From Clostridiales bacterium (GTDB lineage: Bacteria; Bacillota; Clostridia; Oscillospirales; CAG-382): a stretch of 21,076 nucleotides of DNA. Shown piece after piece: positions 13,385-20,204 of this stretch. The position numbers and the translations under genes were made by a program. Within the stretch, counting starts at the first letter, position 1. Each line of letters begins with the position of its first letter. The notes below the pieces were generated by a model that saw nothing but the letters and a program-made list of their open reading frames with translations, searched no databases and had not been told where the DNA came from. The stretch lies in the NCBI GenBank assembly GCA_003452915.1, contig DMMZ01000015.1, positions 45,382 to 66,457 on the forward strand, given 5' to 3'.

Positions 13385-13677
13385 CTTTTAAATATATCCC
13401 AATTTTTACATATACTATTTTCTTCTAATATAACTTCATTATCTTTAAAAAGCATTAATACATTACAAGGTTTTAATATACCAAATGCGAATCTATATTT
13501 TTATTTAATTTGATACGAAGTAATTTCATTAAACGAAACCTTACTTTTATAAAATACACTGTAAATAAAATACACTGTAAATATAATAATAAATGTTAAT
13601 AAGATAACAAAGCTTCTGTTCCTTTTGATGTTAACTTTAGTATAAAAACTAAACTTATTGACAATGCTTAAATAATA
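13375..13677 (-). pseudogene. Decayed membrane protein gene
   Basis: A minus-strand frame open from 13677 to TGA 13375-13377, except for one in-frame TAA (13501-13503) and no ATG/GTG/TTG start. It reads as a basic stretch, a membrane segment 'FVILLTFIIIFTVYFIYSVF', then 'KVSFNEITSYQIK', the stop, and 'GILKPCNVLMLFKDNEVILEE'. The order (membrane segment, then a strand-rich domain beginning '[S/T]F-EI-SY-I') resembles small bacterial PH-like membrane proteins. A 16-bp tandem duplication lies inside the membrane segment. Little else fills 13310-13775. Confidence 0.45.
13551..13582. repeat. Perfect 16-bp tandem duplication
   Basis: AAAATACACTGTAAAT occurs twice head to tail (13551-13566, 13567-13582) within the decayed membrane-protein gene. 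Sixteen is not a multiple of three, so gain or loss of one copy shifts the frame. Confidence 0.85.
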
Positions 13678-13775
13678 CTAATTATTATTTTATTTGGTGA
13701 ATGTTTGACTATATATACATCAACGTTTTTGTGAGGTTTATTATATTTCATTCATTAATCACACCTTTAATACTT

Positions 13776-14183
13776 TTAGTTTATTAATTCATTATTTTTT
13801 ACTCTAAATCTAATTGCTCCACTTAATAATGATGTAGCCATTACAATACTAAAAATTTGTATACTTCCTTGATAACCATTAATTAATTGATATAAAAAAA
13901 CTATTATGCCTATAAAAGAAAAACAAACGAAAAATAGAAAACAAATATCCCTATAAACTTTTGGATTTGTTGTGTATTTTAATTGATACCATAACATGAA
14001 GTAAATCATATATCTTGCAAATATTGCTATTAAAAGACTTCCTATATTCATTCTATAATCAATGTTTTCTTCCACAAAATGTGCAATAAAACAGGCGATT
14101 AGATATTCAAGCATTAAAAGATAAACAATATATTTATCGATAAATATAACTATTTTATCGATAAGCAACGGTTTGGTTTGCAT
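13776..14183 (-). CDS. Four-span membrane protein, unknown function
   Basis: A 135-aa hydrophobic protein with four predicted membrane segments: around 'YLLMLEYLIACFIAHFV' (20-36), 'IGSLLIAIFARYMIYFMLWY' (47-66), 'ICFLFFVCFSFIGIIVFLY' (80-98) and 'FSIVMATSLLSGAI' (109-122). Both ends are short and polar. A GAGGTG ribosome site is placed 9 nt before ATG 14183. No transporter or enzyme motif is visible. It is minus-strand, downstream of the LexA-box gene but separated by 70 nt of AT-rich sequence, and beside the decayed membrane gene, with which it may once have formed a pair. I do not recognise the family. Confidence 0.6.
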   Translation of the reverse strand: MQTKPLLIDKIVIFIDKYIVYLLMLEYLIACFIAHFVEENIDYRMNIGSLLIAIFARYMIYFMLWYQLKYTTNPKVYRDICFLFFVCFSFIGIIVFLYQLINGYQGSIQIFSIVMATSLLSGAIRFRVKNNELIN

Positions 14184-14254
14184 TCCTTAACACCTCTATT
14201 GTTTAATAAACTAATAATAACATAAATATTTTATATTATCAACACTTTCTTTAA

Positions 14255-14482
14255 TTACCCCTCCATAAACCAACAGCCTTCTTCATCGTAAAGATATATT
14301 TGTTTATTCCTGATTCTGCAGGTATATCGTATACCAACACCACCGGCCTTTAGGGAAGCTGCTCTGCGAACATCAAGAATACGATCCACTTCGAATGTTC
14401 TTCCGTCTTCCCAGATGATAGATAAAGGTGTCTGTCTTCCATCGATTTCATGCCTTACATTTACTGCTAAATTTATTTTCAT
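14255..14482 (-). CDS. Small conserved protein under SOS-type control
   Basis: A 75-aa protein behind GAGGT. It is beta-rich with the distinctive run 'EIDGRQTPLSIIWEDGRTFE', followed by 'VDRILDVRRAASLKAGG', then 'GIRYTCRIRNKQIYLYDEEG', ending near a Trp. It has one internal Cys and one near the C-terminus, and no membrane segment. From memory, very similar small proteins accompany Y-family DNA polymerase genes in clostridia, which would fit DNA-damage induction, though no polymerase is in this window. A consensus LexA/DinR box sits in its promoter. Function unknown; possibly a polymerase accessory protein or nucleic-acid-binding beta barrel. Confidence 0.75.
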   Translation of the reverse strand: MKINLAVNVRHEIDGRQTPLSIIWEDGRTFEVDRILDVRRAASLKAGGVGIRYTCRIRNKQIYLYDEEGCWFMEG

Positions 14483-14514
14483 AGCTTACCTCATTAAAAA
14501 TTTAACACGAATCG

Positions 14515-14554
14515 AACAATTGTTCTTATACGTAGATTAATATAAGTAAACAAA
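14515..14554 (-). promoter_or_regulatory. Promoter with consensus LexA (SOS) box
   Basis: On the minus strand: -35 TTGTTT (14549-14554), 17-bp spacer, -10 TATAAG (14526-14531). The perfect palindrome GAACAATTGTTC (14515-14526) starts on the last base of the -10. It matches the Gram-positive SOS box core GAAC-N4-GTTC, so LexA bound there should block transcription of the 75-aa gene until DNA damage. Confidence 0.8.
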
Positions 14555-14590
14555 AAATGCAAGAATAAAATAATGGTAAATAATGACAAT

Positions 14591-14628
14591 AAAAAAACAA
14601 TAAGCTAAGCCATCGAAAGCTTAGCTTG
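14591..14628 (-). terminator. Terminator of the P450 gene
   Basis: Stem AAGCTAAGC (14602-14610) with GCTTAGCTT (14619-14627). On the minus strand it is followed by a run of seven T (14591-14597), just after the P450 stop. Confidence 0.8.
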
Positions 14629-14648
14629 TTAATCAAAGTATTATTTTA

Positions 14649-15908
14649 TTAATACACACGTTTAACATTATTTATTATAAATTTGTTATTAGGTAATGTT
14701 GGTATTCTTGCAAGACTATAACTAAAATCTTGTTGCGGTACTTTATATTCAATTTTGTTAACAAGAAAATCCAGGCTTATTTTCATTAGTTCAATCGTAA
14801 TTCCTTCACCGGGACAGCGGTGGCCTTTTGCCGAATCACCTCCACCTTGCGGAATGAAATTAAATAAATCACCATTCCAATTCCTAAACCTCTCTGGTGA
14901 AAATTCATTAGGTTTTTCCCAAATTTCAGAATCATGGTTTATGCCGAATGCATCAAGTAAAACCAACGTTCCCTTTTTGAAATAACAATTATTCCAGTCG
15001 AAATCGTTAATTACTTTTGCTCCGATAAATGGTGTAAACGGGTAATAACGCCGAACTTCCTGAACAAACATATCCAAAAAATTCTCTTCATTTGATTTTA
15101 GCTTTTTATAATATTCAGGATGCTCAAGTAAAGCCAAAGCCGAAAATACAATATATGTGGCAATGGCGACAATAGGTCGTAAAACGTTGATAAGTTCAAT
15201 AGCTGCCATCTGAACATCAAGCTGGCTGCCATTAATATCTTTATAAAAAGTCATCTCATGAAGCGTAGACCCTTGTTCAGTTTTTATCTTCCCAGATCGA
15301 ACATCGATAATAATTTCTTTTATCCATTTTTCAGCCCTTGTCCTTGCTTTTTTTCCTTTCCAATAACGAAGTCCAACACCGCCAAAAGCGTCTATCATTG
15401 CCCCAAAATCTTCTGCTCTTTGTTTTACTTCTGATTCCATAAAAGGTACACCTGCCCAACGGCAAGCTGCTCGAAAAAGAATATATTCTACTTCGTTAAA
15501 AAGAACTACATTATTTAAACTTTCCCATTTTATTATTGACTCCTGCCATTCGTATATAAAAATTTCTGCTAATTGTTTTTGTTTCGGCAAAGCCATTATT
15601 GATAGAAAAAGATTCTTACGGTGGATATGCGCTTGACCGTCCATCGATTGTATTGCATTTAAACCAAGTAATGTTTTCTGCACACGCTTAGGGGCAGCAT
15701 CATATCGTTGGAAGCGATTTGTATCATAAAACAACGCTGCTGCTTCTCTACCACTCATGCAAATTACATCCTGCATAAATAATTTAACTTGAAAAAAATT
15801 GGACTGATGGCGATCAACCCTGTTTTTTATAAATAAATACCCTTCATGCATTAAAGCCAAACTATTATCTAAGCTTTTTATATTTATAATTTGTTTATTA
15901 TTAGTCAT
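14649..15908 (-). CDS. CYP152-type fatty-acid peroxygenase (cytochrome P450)
   Basis: A 419-aa soluble P450 of the peroxygenase family (Bacillus P450-BSbeta/YbdT, OleT). The heme-thiolate loop is 'FIPQGGGDSAKGHRCPGEG' with C365. The family hallmark Arg-Pro of the I helix is R244-P245 ('VLRPIVAIATYIVF'). It replaces the acid-alcohol pair of ordinary P450s and binds the substrate carboxylate, so H2O2 is used directly without a redox partner. The N-terminal 'NAIQSMDGQAHIHRK' has Q87 at the position of Q85 in P450-BSbeta, where OleT decarboxylase has His. Hydroxylation of long-chain fatty acids at the alpha/beta carbon is therefore more likely than alkene formation. The ribosome site is GGGGAGA. 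It is monocistronic with its own promoter and terminator, and divergent from the ArsR operon. The family call is strong; substrate and regiospecificity are inferred. Confidence 0.92.
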   Translation of the reverse strand: MTNNKQIINIKSLDNSLALMHEGYLFIKNRVDRHQSNFFQVKLFMQDVICMSGREAAALFYDTNRFQRYDAAPKRVQKTLLGLNAIQSMDGQAHIHRKNLFLSIMALPKQKQLAEIFIYEWQESIIKWESLNNVVLFNEVEYILFRAACRWAGVPFMESEVKQRAEDFGAMIDAFGGVGLRYWKGKKARTRAEKWIKEIIIDVRSGKIKTEQGSTLHEMTFYKDINGSQLDVQMAAIELINVLRPIVAIATYIVFSALALLEHPEYYKKLKSNEENFLDMFVQEVRRYYPFTPFIGAKVINDFDWNNCYFKKGTLVLLDAFGINHDSEIWEKPNEFSPERFRNWNGDLFNFIPQGGGDSAKGHRCPGEGITIELMKISLDFLVNKIEYKVPQQDFSYSLARIPTLPNNKFIINNVKRVY

Positions 15909-15948
15909 AATATCTCCCCATAAATATCTAGTAAATATATATTACCCA

Positions 15949-15977
15949 ATATTAAAAAAATTAGGGGTTTTTTCCAA
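15949..15977 (-). promoter_or_regulatory. Promoter of the P450 gene
   Basis: On the minus strand TTGGAA (15972-15977), 17-bp spacer, TAATAT (15949-15954), about 40 nt before ATG 15908. Confidence 0.55.
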
Positions 15978-16152
15978 TAAAAAAGCTAAACTTTCGACAA
16001 ACCCTCTAAAAATTCAGTGTCCAAAATTCTTCTTAACATATTTCATTATATTAAAAAATAAGCGATATCAATATCATATTCGCAATTTATCATGTGCTTG
16101 AAAAATGAACAAGCCTGTAGGTAGTGATAAGCAAAAATATATTATTTTCATA

Positions 16153-16193
16153 TTGACAAATATCGATTTAAAGCATATAATATATAATATCGA
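16153..16193 (+). promoter_or_regulatory. Consensus promoter and candidate ArsR operator
   Basis: TTGACA (16153-16158), 17-bp spacer, TATAAT (16176-16181): a full consensus sigma-A promoter. The word ATATCGA occurs at about 16160-16166 and again at 16187-16193, one in the spacer and one just after the -10. An ArsR-family dimer covering these would occlude the promoter. The promoter is certain by pattern; the operator assignment is inference. Confidence 0.75.
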
Positions 16194-16219
16194 AAATTAT
16201 AGATGTGAGGACAAAATTT

Positions 16220-16525
16220 ATGATTAATATTTATATGGAAAAAGCAATGATATTTAAAGCATTTTGCGATGAAAACAGGCTAAAGATACTTGCCATGCTT
16301 CAAGATGGAGAAAAGTGTGCCTGTAAAATATTAGAAAAAATGGAGATTGGGCAATCGACTTTATCACACCATATGAAGATTTTAGTTGATAGTGGTGTTG
16401 TTGAAGCTAGAAATGAAGGCAAATGGACTCATTATTCGCTTTCCAAAACAGGAACACAATATGCAAGACAGGTGTTGGATGAGATAACAAGAATAAAGCC
16501 AGAGGTGTGTTGTAAATGCAAATAA
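16220..16525 (+). CDS. ArsR/SmtB-family metalloregulator
   Basis: A 101-aa winged-helix repressor. ATG 16220 is chosen because GTGAGGA (16205-16211), which could itself supply an upstream GTG, is a well-spaced ribosome site for it. The N-terminal 'FKAFCDENRLKILAML' is the family opening. 'EKCACKILEKM' holds C33 and C35, the C-x-C motif at the place of the arsenite site of classic ArsR (helix alpha3). 'GQSTLSHHMKILVDSGVVEA' is the recognition helix and wing. A C-terminal 'CCKCK' (C97, C98, C100) adds further thiols, and C16 is a possible third ligand. It most likely senses As(III)/Sb(III) or another thiophilic metal and represses this operon. The next gene's ATG overlaps its stop by 10 nt. Confidence 0.88.
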   Translation: MINIYMEKAMIFKAFCDENRLKILAMLQDGEKCACKILEKMEIGQSTLSHHMKILVDSGVVEARNEGKWTHYSLSKTGTQYARQVLDEITRIKPEVCCKCK

Positions 16526-17529
16526 TCATATCCGTTTGGGATTTCTTTCAGAATCAAGTACTTGGAATGAAGTGGCTTAATGCTTTGATTGGTTCAGGAT
16601 TATCAGCGTTGGGGCTTGACACAGCATCAAGGATAGGTGCAAGTATTCAATTCTTTATCTATGATATGATAAAGATCATTGTGCTGTTGTCAGTACTTAT
16701 TTTCATAATCTCATATATTCAAAGTTATTTTCCACCGGAACGGACGAAAAAGATGCTGAGCAGGGTTCACGGTGTACCTGCAAATATATTAAGTGCATTA
16801 CTCGGAACAGTTACTCCGTTTTGTAGTTGTTCGTCGATCCCTCTTTTTATTGGTTTTACCAACGCAGGGCTTCCTTTAAGCGTTACATTTTCATTTCTTA
16901 TATCTTCACCGCTTGTCGATTTAGGAGCATTGGTATTATTAATGAGTGTGTTTGGTGCTAAGATTGCAATTGCTTATGTCATTGTAGGTCTTGTACTTGC
17001 CGTTGTAGGCGGTACTGTAATTGAAAAGCTTAAACTTGAAAAATACGTTGAGCAATATATTAAAACTGGAAGTAACGTTAATATAGAATCGCTGGAATTA
17101 ACGAAAAAAGACAGGCTTAATTATGCAAAGGATCAAATGCTTGCTACTGTAAAAAAGGTTTATTTATACGTGGTAATCGGTGTCGGTATTGGTGCTTTAA
17201 TTCACAACTGGATACCGGTTGAGGTCATTCAAAATATCTTAGGTGAAAATAACCCGTTTTCTGTGTTGCTTGCAACAGTTGTTGGTATCCCAATGTATGC
17301 AGATATTTTCGGTACTATTCCGATTGCAGAAGCGTTATATGCAAAAGGTGTTGGCGCCGGAACTATTTTATCCTTTATGATGGCAGTAACAGCACTTTCA
17401 TTACCTTCCATAATTATGTTAAGGAAAGCTGTAAAACCCAAGTTATTGGGTGTGTTCGTAGGCATTGTTGCGGTTGGAATTATTATAATCGGATATACTT
17501 TTAATTCGTTTAGCTATTTGTTAGTATAA
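16516..17529 (+). CDS. DUF318/ArsP-type permease
   Basis: A 337-aa integral membrane protein with about eight to ten hydrophobic segments in two halves separated by a hydrophilic loop (~175-215). The first half contains 'GTVTPFCSCSSIPLFIGF', with a C-S-C-S motif at a membrane re-entry, the hallmark of the UPF0718/DUF318 permeases. That family includes ArsP, which exports trivalent organoarsenicals. The second half has 'GIPMYADIFGTIPIAEAL', the pseudo-symmetric partner. Start ATG 16516 sits inside the ArsR stop region, with GAGGTG 8 nt upstream. Co-transcription with ArsR supports metalloid or thiol-adduct efflux, though members of this family also move other substrates. The cluster name arsP is not claimed without a comparison. 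Confidence 0.82.
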   Translation: MQIIISVWDFFQNQVLGMKWLNALIGSGLSALGLDTASRIGASIQFFIYDMIKIIVLLSVLIFIISYIQSYFPPERTKKMLSRVHGVPANILSALLGTVTPFCSCSSIPLFIGFTNAGLPLSVTFSFLISSPLVDLGALVLLMSVFGAKIAIAYVIVGLVLAVVGGTVIEKLKLEKYVEQYIKTGSNVNIESLELTKKDRLNYAKDQMLATVKKVYLYVVIGVGIGALIHNWIPVEVIQNILGENNPFSVLLATVVGIPMYADIFGTIPIAEALYAKGVGAGTILSFMMAVTALSLPSIIMLRKAVKPKLLGVFVGIVAVGIIIIGYTFNSFSYLLV

Positions 17530-17546
17530 TTAAGGATAAATAAACT

Positions 17547-18032
17547 ATGAGTAATTATATATTATATGGCATAACATTATTGCTTCTCATTCTTTCGTAT
17601 TTAAAAGATAAAAAGAAAACAAAGATGTCACTCAAAAAGGCATGGAAGGCATTTGAAAATATTTTACCCGAATTTTTGGTTGTGATTATGCTTGTAGGAG
17701 TACTACTTGCTGTATTAAATACCGAAGTGATTTCAAAAATCATTGGCTCGGATTCTGGCTGGATTGGAGTAATGCTTTCTGCTGTGGTAGGTGCGATTAC
17801 GCTCATACCGGGATTTGTTGCATTCCCGATGGCGTCTATGCTTCTCCAGGGCGGAGCAGGATATATGCAAATTGGTGCTTTTGTATCAACACTCATGATG
17901 GTTGGCGTTGTAACGATGCCTGTTGAAATGAAGTATTTTGGCAAGAGGCTGACTATTTTAAGGAATGTTATTGCATTTATCTTTTCCTTCATTGTTGCTT
18001 ACATTATTGGATTGGTGGTTGGCGGAATATGA
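17547..18032 (+). CDS. Half-size permease A (DUF318-like)
   Basis: A 161-aa membrane protein with about four spans. Spans lie around residues 4-18, 41-60 ('FLVVIMLVGVLLAVLNTEVI'), 75-95 and 137-158. It lacks the CSCS motif but has 'LIPGFVAFPMASMLLQGGAG' and 'VVTMPVEMKYFG', the Pro/Met-rich re-entrant motifs seen in half-length members of this permease superfamily. It is translated from ATG 17547 behind AAGGAT and overlaps the next half-permease by ATGA. It most likely forms a heterodimer with that protein. Family assignment is by pattern. Confidence 0.7.
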   Translation: MSNYILYGITLLLLILSYLKDKKKTKMSLKKAWKAFENILPEFLVVIMLVGVLLAVLNTEVISKIIGSDSGWIGVMLSAVVGAITLIPGFVAFPMASMLLQGGAGYMQIGAFVSTLMMVGVVTMPVEMKYFGKRLTILRNVIAFIFSFIVAYIIGLVVGGI

Positions 18033-18568
18033 AAGTGTTATTAAAAAGATACAGAGTACTGATTATTACAGCAGTAGCGATAGGTATTCTTACAATTGTA
18101 AATAGTCAAATAGGCTTCAAGGCATTAAGTATTTCTGCTTATTCATTTAAAGAAATGATGCTTGTAATTCCGCCTGTGTTCATCTTGCTCGGTCTTCTCG
18201 ATGTCTGGGTGCCGAAAGAAACTATGATTAAATATATGGGTGAGGGCTCTGGTATAAAAGGTGTAGTTTTATCCATACTTATCGGTTCAGCAGCAGCTGG
18301 TCCGCTATATGGTGCATTTCCTGTTGCAGCAGTATTTATGAAAAAGGGAGTAAAATTTAGCAATATACTTATTTTCATTGGCGCTTGGTCAACTACTAAA
18401 ATACCAATGTTTCTTTTTGAAATAACATCGCTAGGTGCAAAGTTTGCTTTTACAAGATTATTGGTTGATATTCCTGGAATTATTATCATAGCTTATGTTC
18501 TTTCAAAGCTTATTTCAAAAGAAGAAATCGAAAAAATCTATAAACAAGCTGAAAATATAAATAAATAA
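18029..18568 (+). CDS. Half-size permease B (DUF318-like)
   Basis: A 179-aa membrane protein with about five spans. It is basic at the N-terminus (KVLLKRYR) and ends in a charged amphipathic tail (KEEIEKIYKQAENINK). 'GSAAAGPLYGAFPVAAVFM' and 'WSTTKIPMFLFEITSLG' are the matching motifs to half-size permease A, as expected for two halves of one pseudo-symmetric transporter. It overlaps permease A by ATGA, so the two are probably made in equal amounts. The operon thus encodes one full-length and one split permease, perhaps for different substrates or steps. Confidence 0.7.
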   Translation: MKVLLKRYRVLIITAVAIGILTIVNSQIGFKALSISAYSFKEMMLVIPPVFILLGLLDVWVPKETMIKYMGEGSGIKGVVLSILIGSAAAGPLYGAFPVAAVFMKKGVKFSNILIFIGAWSTTKIPMFLFEITSLGAKFAFTRLLVDIPGIIIIAYVLSKLISKEEIEKIYKQAENINK

Positions 18569-18592
18569 AATAAGTATAGCGAGGTAAAGTTT

Positions 18593-18874
18593 ATGTCAAA
18601 AAATTGGTATCCCGTTATCGATTATGTAGTGTGCGCAGAATGTGGGCTTTGTGTAAAAAAGTGCCCCCACAATGTTTATGATGTTAGAAAGGCTCCCACT
18701 CCCGTTGTTGTGAATCCGTATGATTGTGTGCAAGGATGTCATGGCTGTGGAAATCGCTGTCCAAACGGAGCTATTACATATGTAGGTGATAACACAGGCT
18801 GGACACCACCTAATGGCGATAATGAAGAAGGAGATTGTGGCTGCGGTTGTGATAGAGGATGTGGTTGTGAGTAG
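18593..18874 (+). CDS. 2[4Fe-4S] ferredoxin-like protein with Cys-rich tail
   Basis: A 93-aa cytosolic protein behind GAGGT. Two cluster motifs are present: C14-x2-C17-x2-C20-x3-C24-P ('CAECGLCVKKCP') and C45-x3-C49-x2-C52-x3-C56-P ('CVQGCHGCGNRCP'). The second has three instead of two residues between its first cysteines. A Gly-Cys tail (C82, C84, C86, C90, C92; 'CGCGCDRGCGCE') follows a Pro/Asn linker. The protein should carry electrons, and the tail may bind a thiophilic metal or form a further redox site. Its last codons overlap the GTG start of the thioredoxin gene. Fe-S assignment strong; the tail's role is open. Confidence 0.85.
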   Translation: MSKNWYPVIDYVVCAECGLCVKKCPHNVYDVRKAPTPVVVNPYDCVQGCHGCGNRCPNGAITYVGDNTGWTPPNGDNEEGDCGCGCDRGCGCE

Positions 18875-19496
18875 TTTAAAAAATACAAATCGTACAATAA
18901 ATGAGAAGCAAAAAGAGATTACCAAAAAACGAGAGCTTGAGTTACAAGCAAAGAAAAAGAAAAAGCTTATTATGCAAATCGGAATTCCTGTATTTATCAT
19001 CATTTTAATTGCTGGAATATTTATCTTTAAATCAATAAATGAAAACAAAGACACGGAATCGGTCGATAATATGATAAACAGCGATAACGCAGCGGTCATT
19101 CCATTATCCGTTAAAAGTATAGACTTGGTCGCTTTGAAAGAATATAAAATGCCGATTATTATTGATTTTGGTGCTGACGAATGTATTCCCTGCAAAGAAA
19201 TGTATCCTGTTCTTAAAAAACTCAACACCGAAATGCAGAGCAAAGCAGTTATTCAATTTGTTGATGTTTGGAAAAATCAAAGTGCAGTAGGAAAATTCCC
19301 TGTAACTGTTATTCCAACACAGTTTTTCTTTAATTCTGATGGTACTCCATATGTGCCGAGCGCTAATATACAGAAAACTATCGAATTAGAAATGCATATG
19401 GATTTGGCAACAGGCAAGCATAATTATACATCACATCAAGGCGGTTTAACGGAGGCACAACTTCGGCAAATACTTGCTGAAATGGGGGTAGAATAA
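18867..19496 (+). CDS. Membrane-anchored thioredoxin-fold protein
   Basis: A 209-aa protein. The GTG at 18867, with AGAGGA 7 nt upstream, is chosen; the longer frame starting at 18786 would lie inside the ferredoxin gene. It has a highly basic N-terminus (KKKKK at 29-33), one membrane span at ~35-54 ('MQIGIPVFIIILIAGIFIF'), then an extracytoplasmic thioredoxin domain. The active site is 'ECIPCK' (C106, C109), and 'TVIPTQFF' contains the cis-proline. It likely reduces or isomerises disulfides, or reduces metalloid species, outside the membrane, receiving electrons from CcdA encoded next. It stops immediately before the TTG of that gene. Domain call firm; partner assignment from context. Confidence 0.85.
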   Translation: MSSLKNTNRTINEKQKEITKKRELELQAKKKKKLIMQIGIPVFIIILIAGIFIFKSINENKDTESVDNMINSDNAAVIPLSVKSIDLVALKEYKMPIIIDFGADECIPCKEMYPVLKKLNTEMQSKAVIQFVDVWKNQSAVGKFPVTVIPTQFFFNSDGTPYVPSANIQKTIELEMHMDLATGKHNYTSHQGGLTEAQLRQILAEMGVE

Positions 19497-20186
19497 TTGG
19501 ACGCATTACTTGAACAATTATCAGCGCTTATTAAGGAAAGCTTTTGGCTTGCACCGCTCCTTGCTCTACTTGCGGGAATGATTACTTCCATAACACCATG
19601 TGCGTTGTCAAGTATTCCATTGATAGTCGGCTATGTTGGAGGTACCGGACAAAAAGATACCAAAAAGGCGTTCCGCATATCTCTTGTATTTGCACTTGGT
19701 TCAGCTGTGACATTCACATCACTTGGTGTTTTTGCTTCTATGGCAGGAAAACTGATGGGGACAAGTGCAACTTGGTGGTACGTTTTGCTTGGATTTTTAA
19801 TGGTGTTAATGGCACTTCAAACTTGGGGTATATTTAAGATAATTCCATCAAGTTACTTGGTTTCAAAGAACACAAAAAAAGGCTATCTTGGAGCTTTCAT
19901 TGCAGGAATTCTTGGCGGTATATTCTCATCACCATGTTCAACACCTGTTTTAATTGCATTACTTGCTATTGTTGCAGGAAAAGGTAGCATTGTATGGGGA
20001 ATACTATTATTGCTCCTCTATTCGATTGGGCATGGAATTCTTGCTGTTATTGCGGGAACTTCTGTCGGTCTGATTCAAAAAATATCTCAAAACAAAAAAT
20101 ATGGTAAGCTCAGTGTAGTTTTAAAGGTTATCATGGGACTTCTCATATTAATAATTGGTTTATATATGTTTTATCTTGCATTTTAA
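19497..20186 (+). CDS. ccdA: CcdA/DsbD-type thiol-electron transporter
   Basis: A 229-aa protein with six predicted spans. It starts at TTG 19497, directly after the preceding stop, with GGGGGT 8 nt upstream. The two redox cysteines are C35 in 'SITPCALSSIPLIVGYVGG' and C147 in 'FSSPCSTPVLIALLAI', each in the Pro-Cys context that defines CcdA. The protein takes electrons from a cytosolic thioredoxin and passes them to an extracytoplasmic thiol protein. The adjacent anchored thioredoxin and the cytosolic thioredoxin-like fusion downstream are the natural partners. No cytochrome c genes are seen, so a heme-maturation role is unlikely here. Confidence 0.9.
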   Translation: MDALLEQLSALIKESFWLAPLLALLAGMITSITPCALSSIPLIVGYVGGTGQKDTKKAFRISLVFALGSAVTFTSLGVFASMAGKLMGTSATWWYVLLGFLMVLMALQTWGIFKIIPSSYLVSKNTKKGYLGAFIAGILGGIFSSPCSTPVLIALLAIVAGKGSIVWGILLLLLYSIGHGILAVIAGTSVGLIQKISQNKKYGKLSVVLKVIMGLLILIIGLYMFYLAF

Positions 20187-20204
20187 TAATAGGAGGAAAT
20201 CATT

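Noticed and set aside
18786..18866. 27-residue N-terminal extension of the anchored thioredoxin
   Set aside because: It is in another frame of the ferredoxin gene; GTG 18867 has a well-placed AGAGGA.
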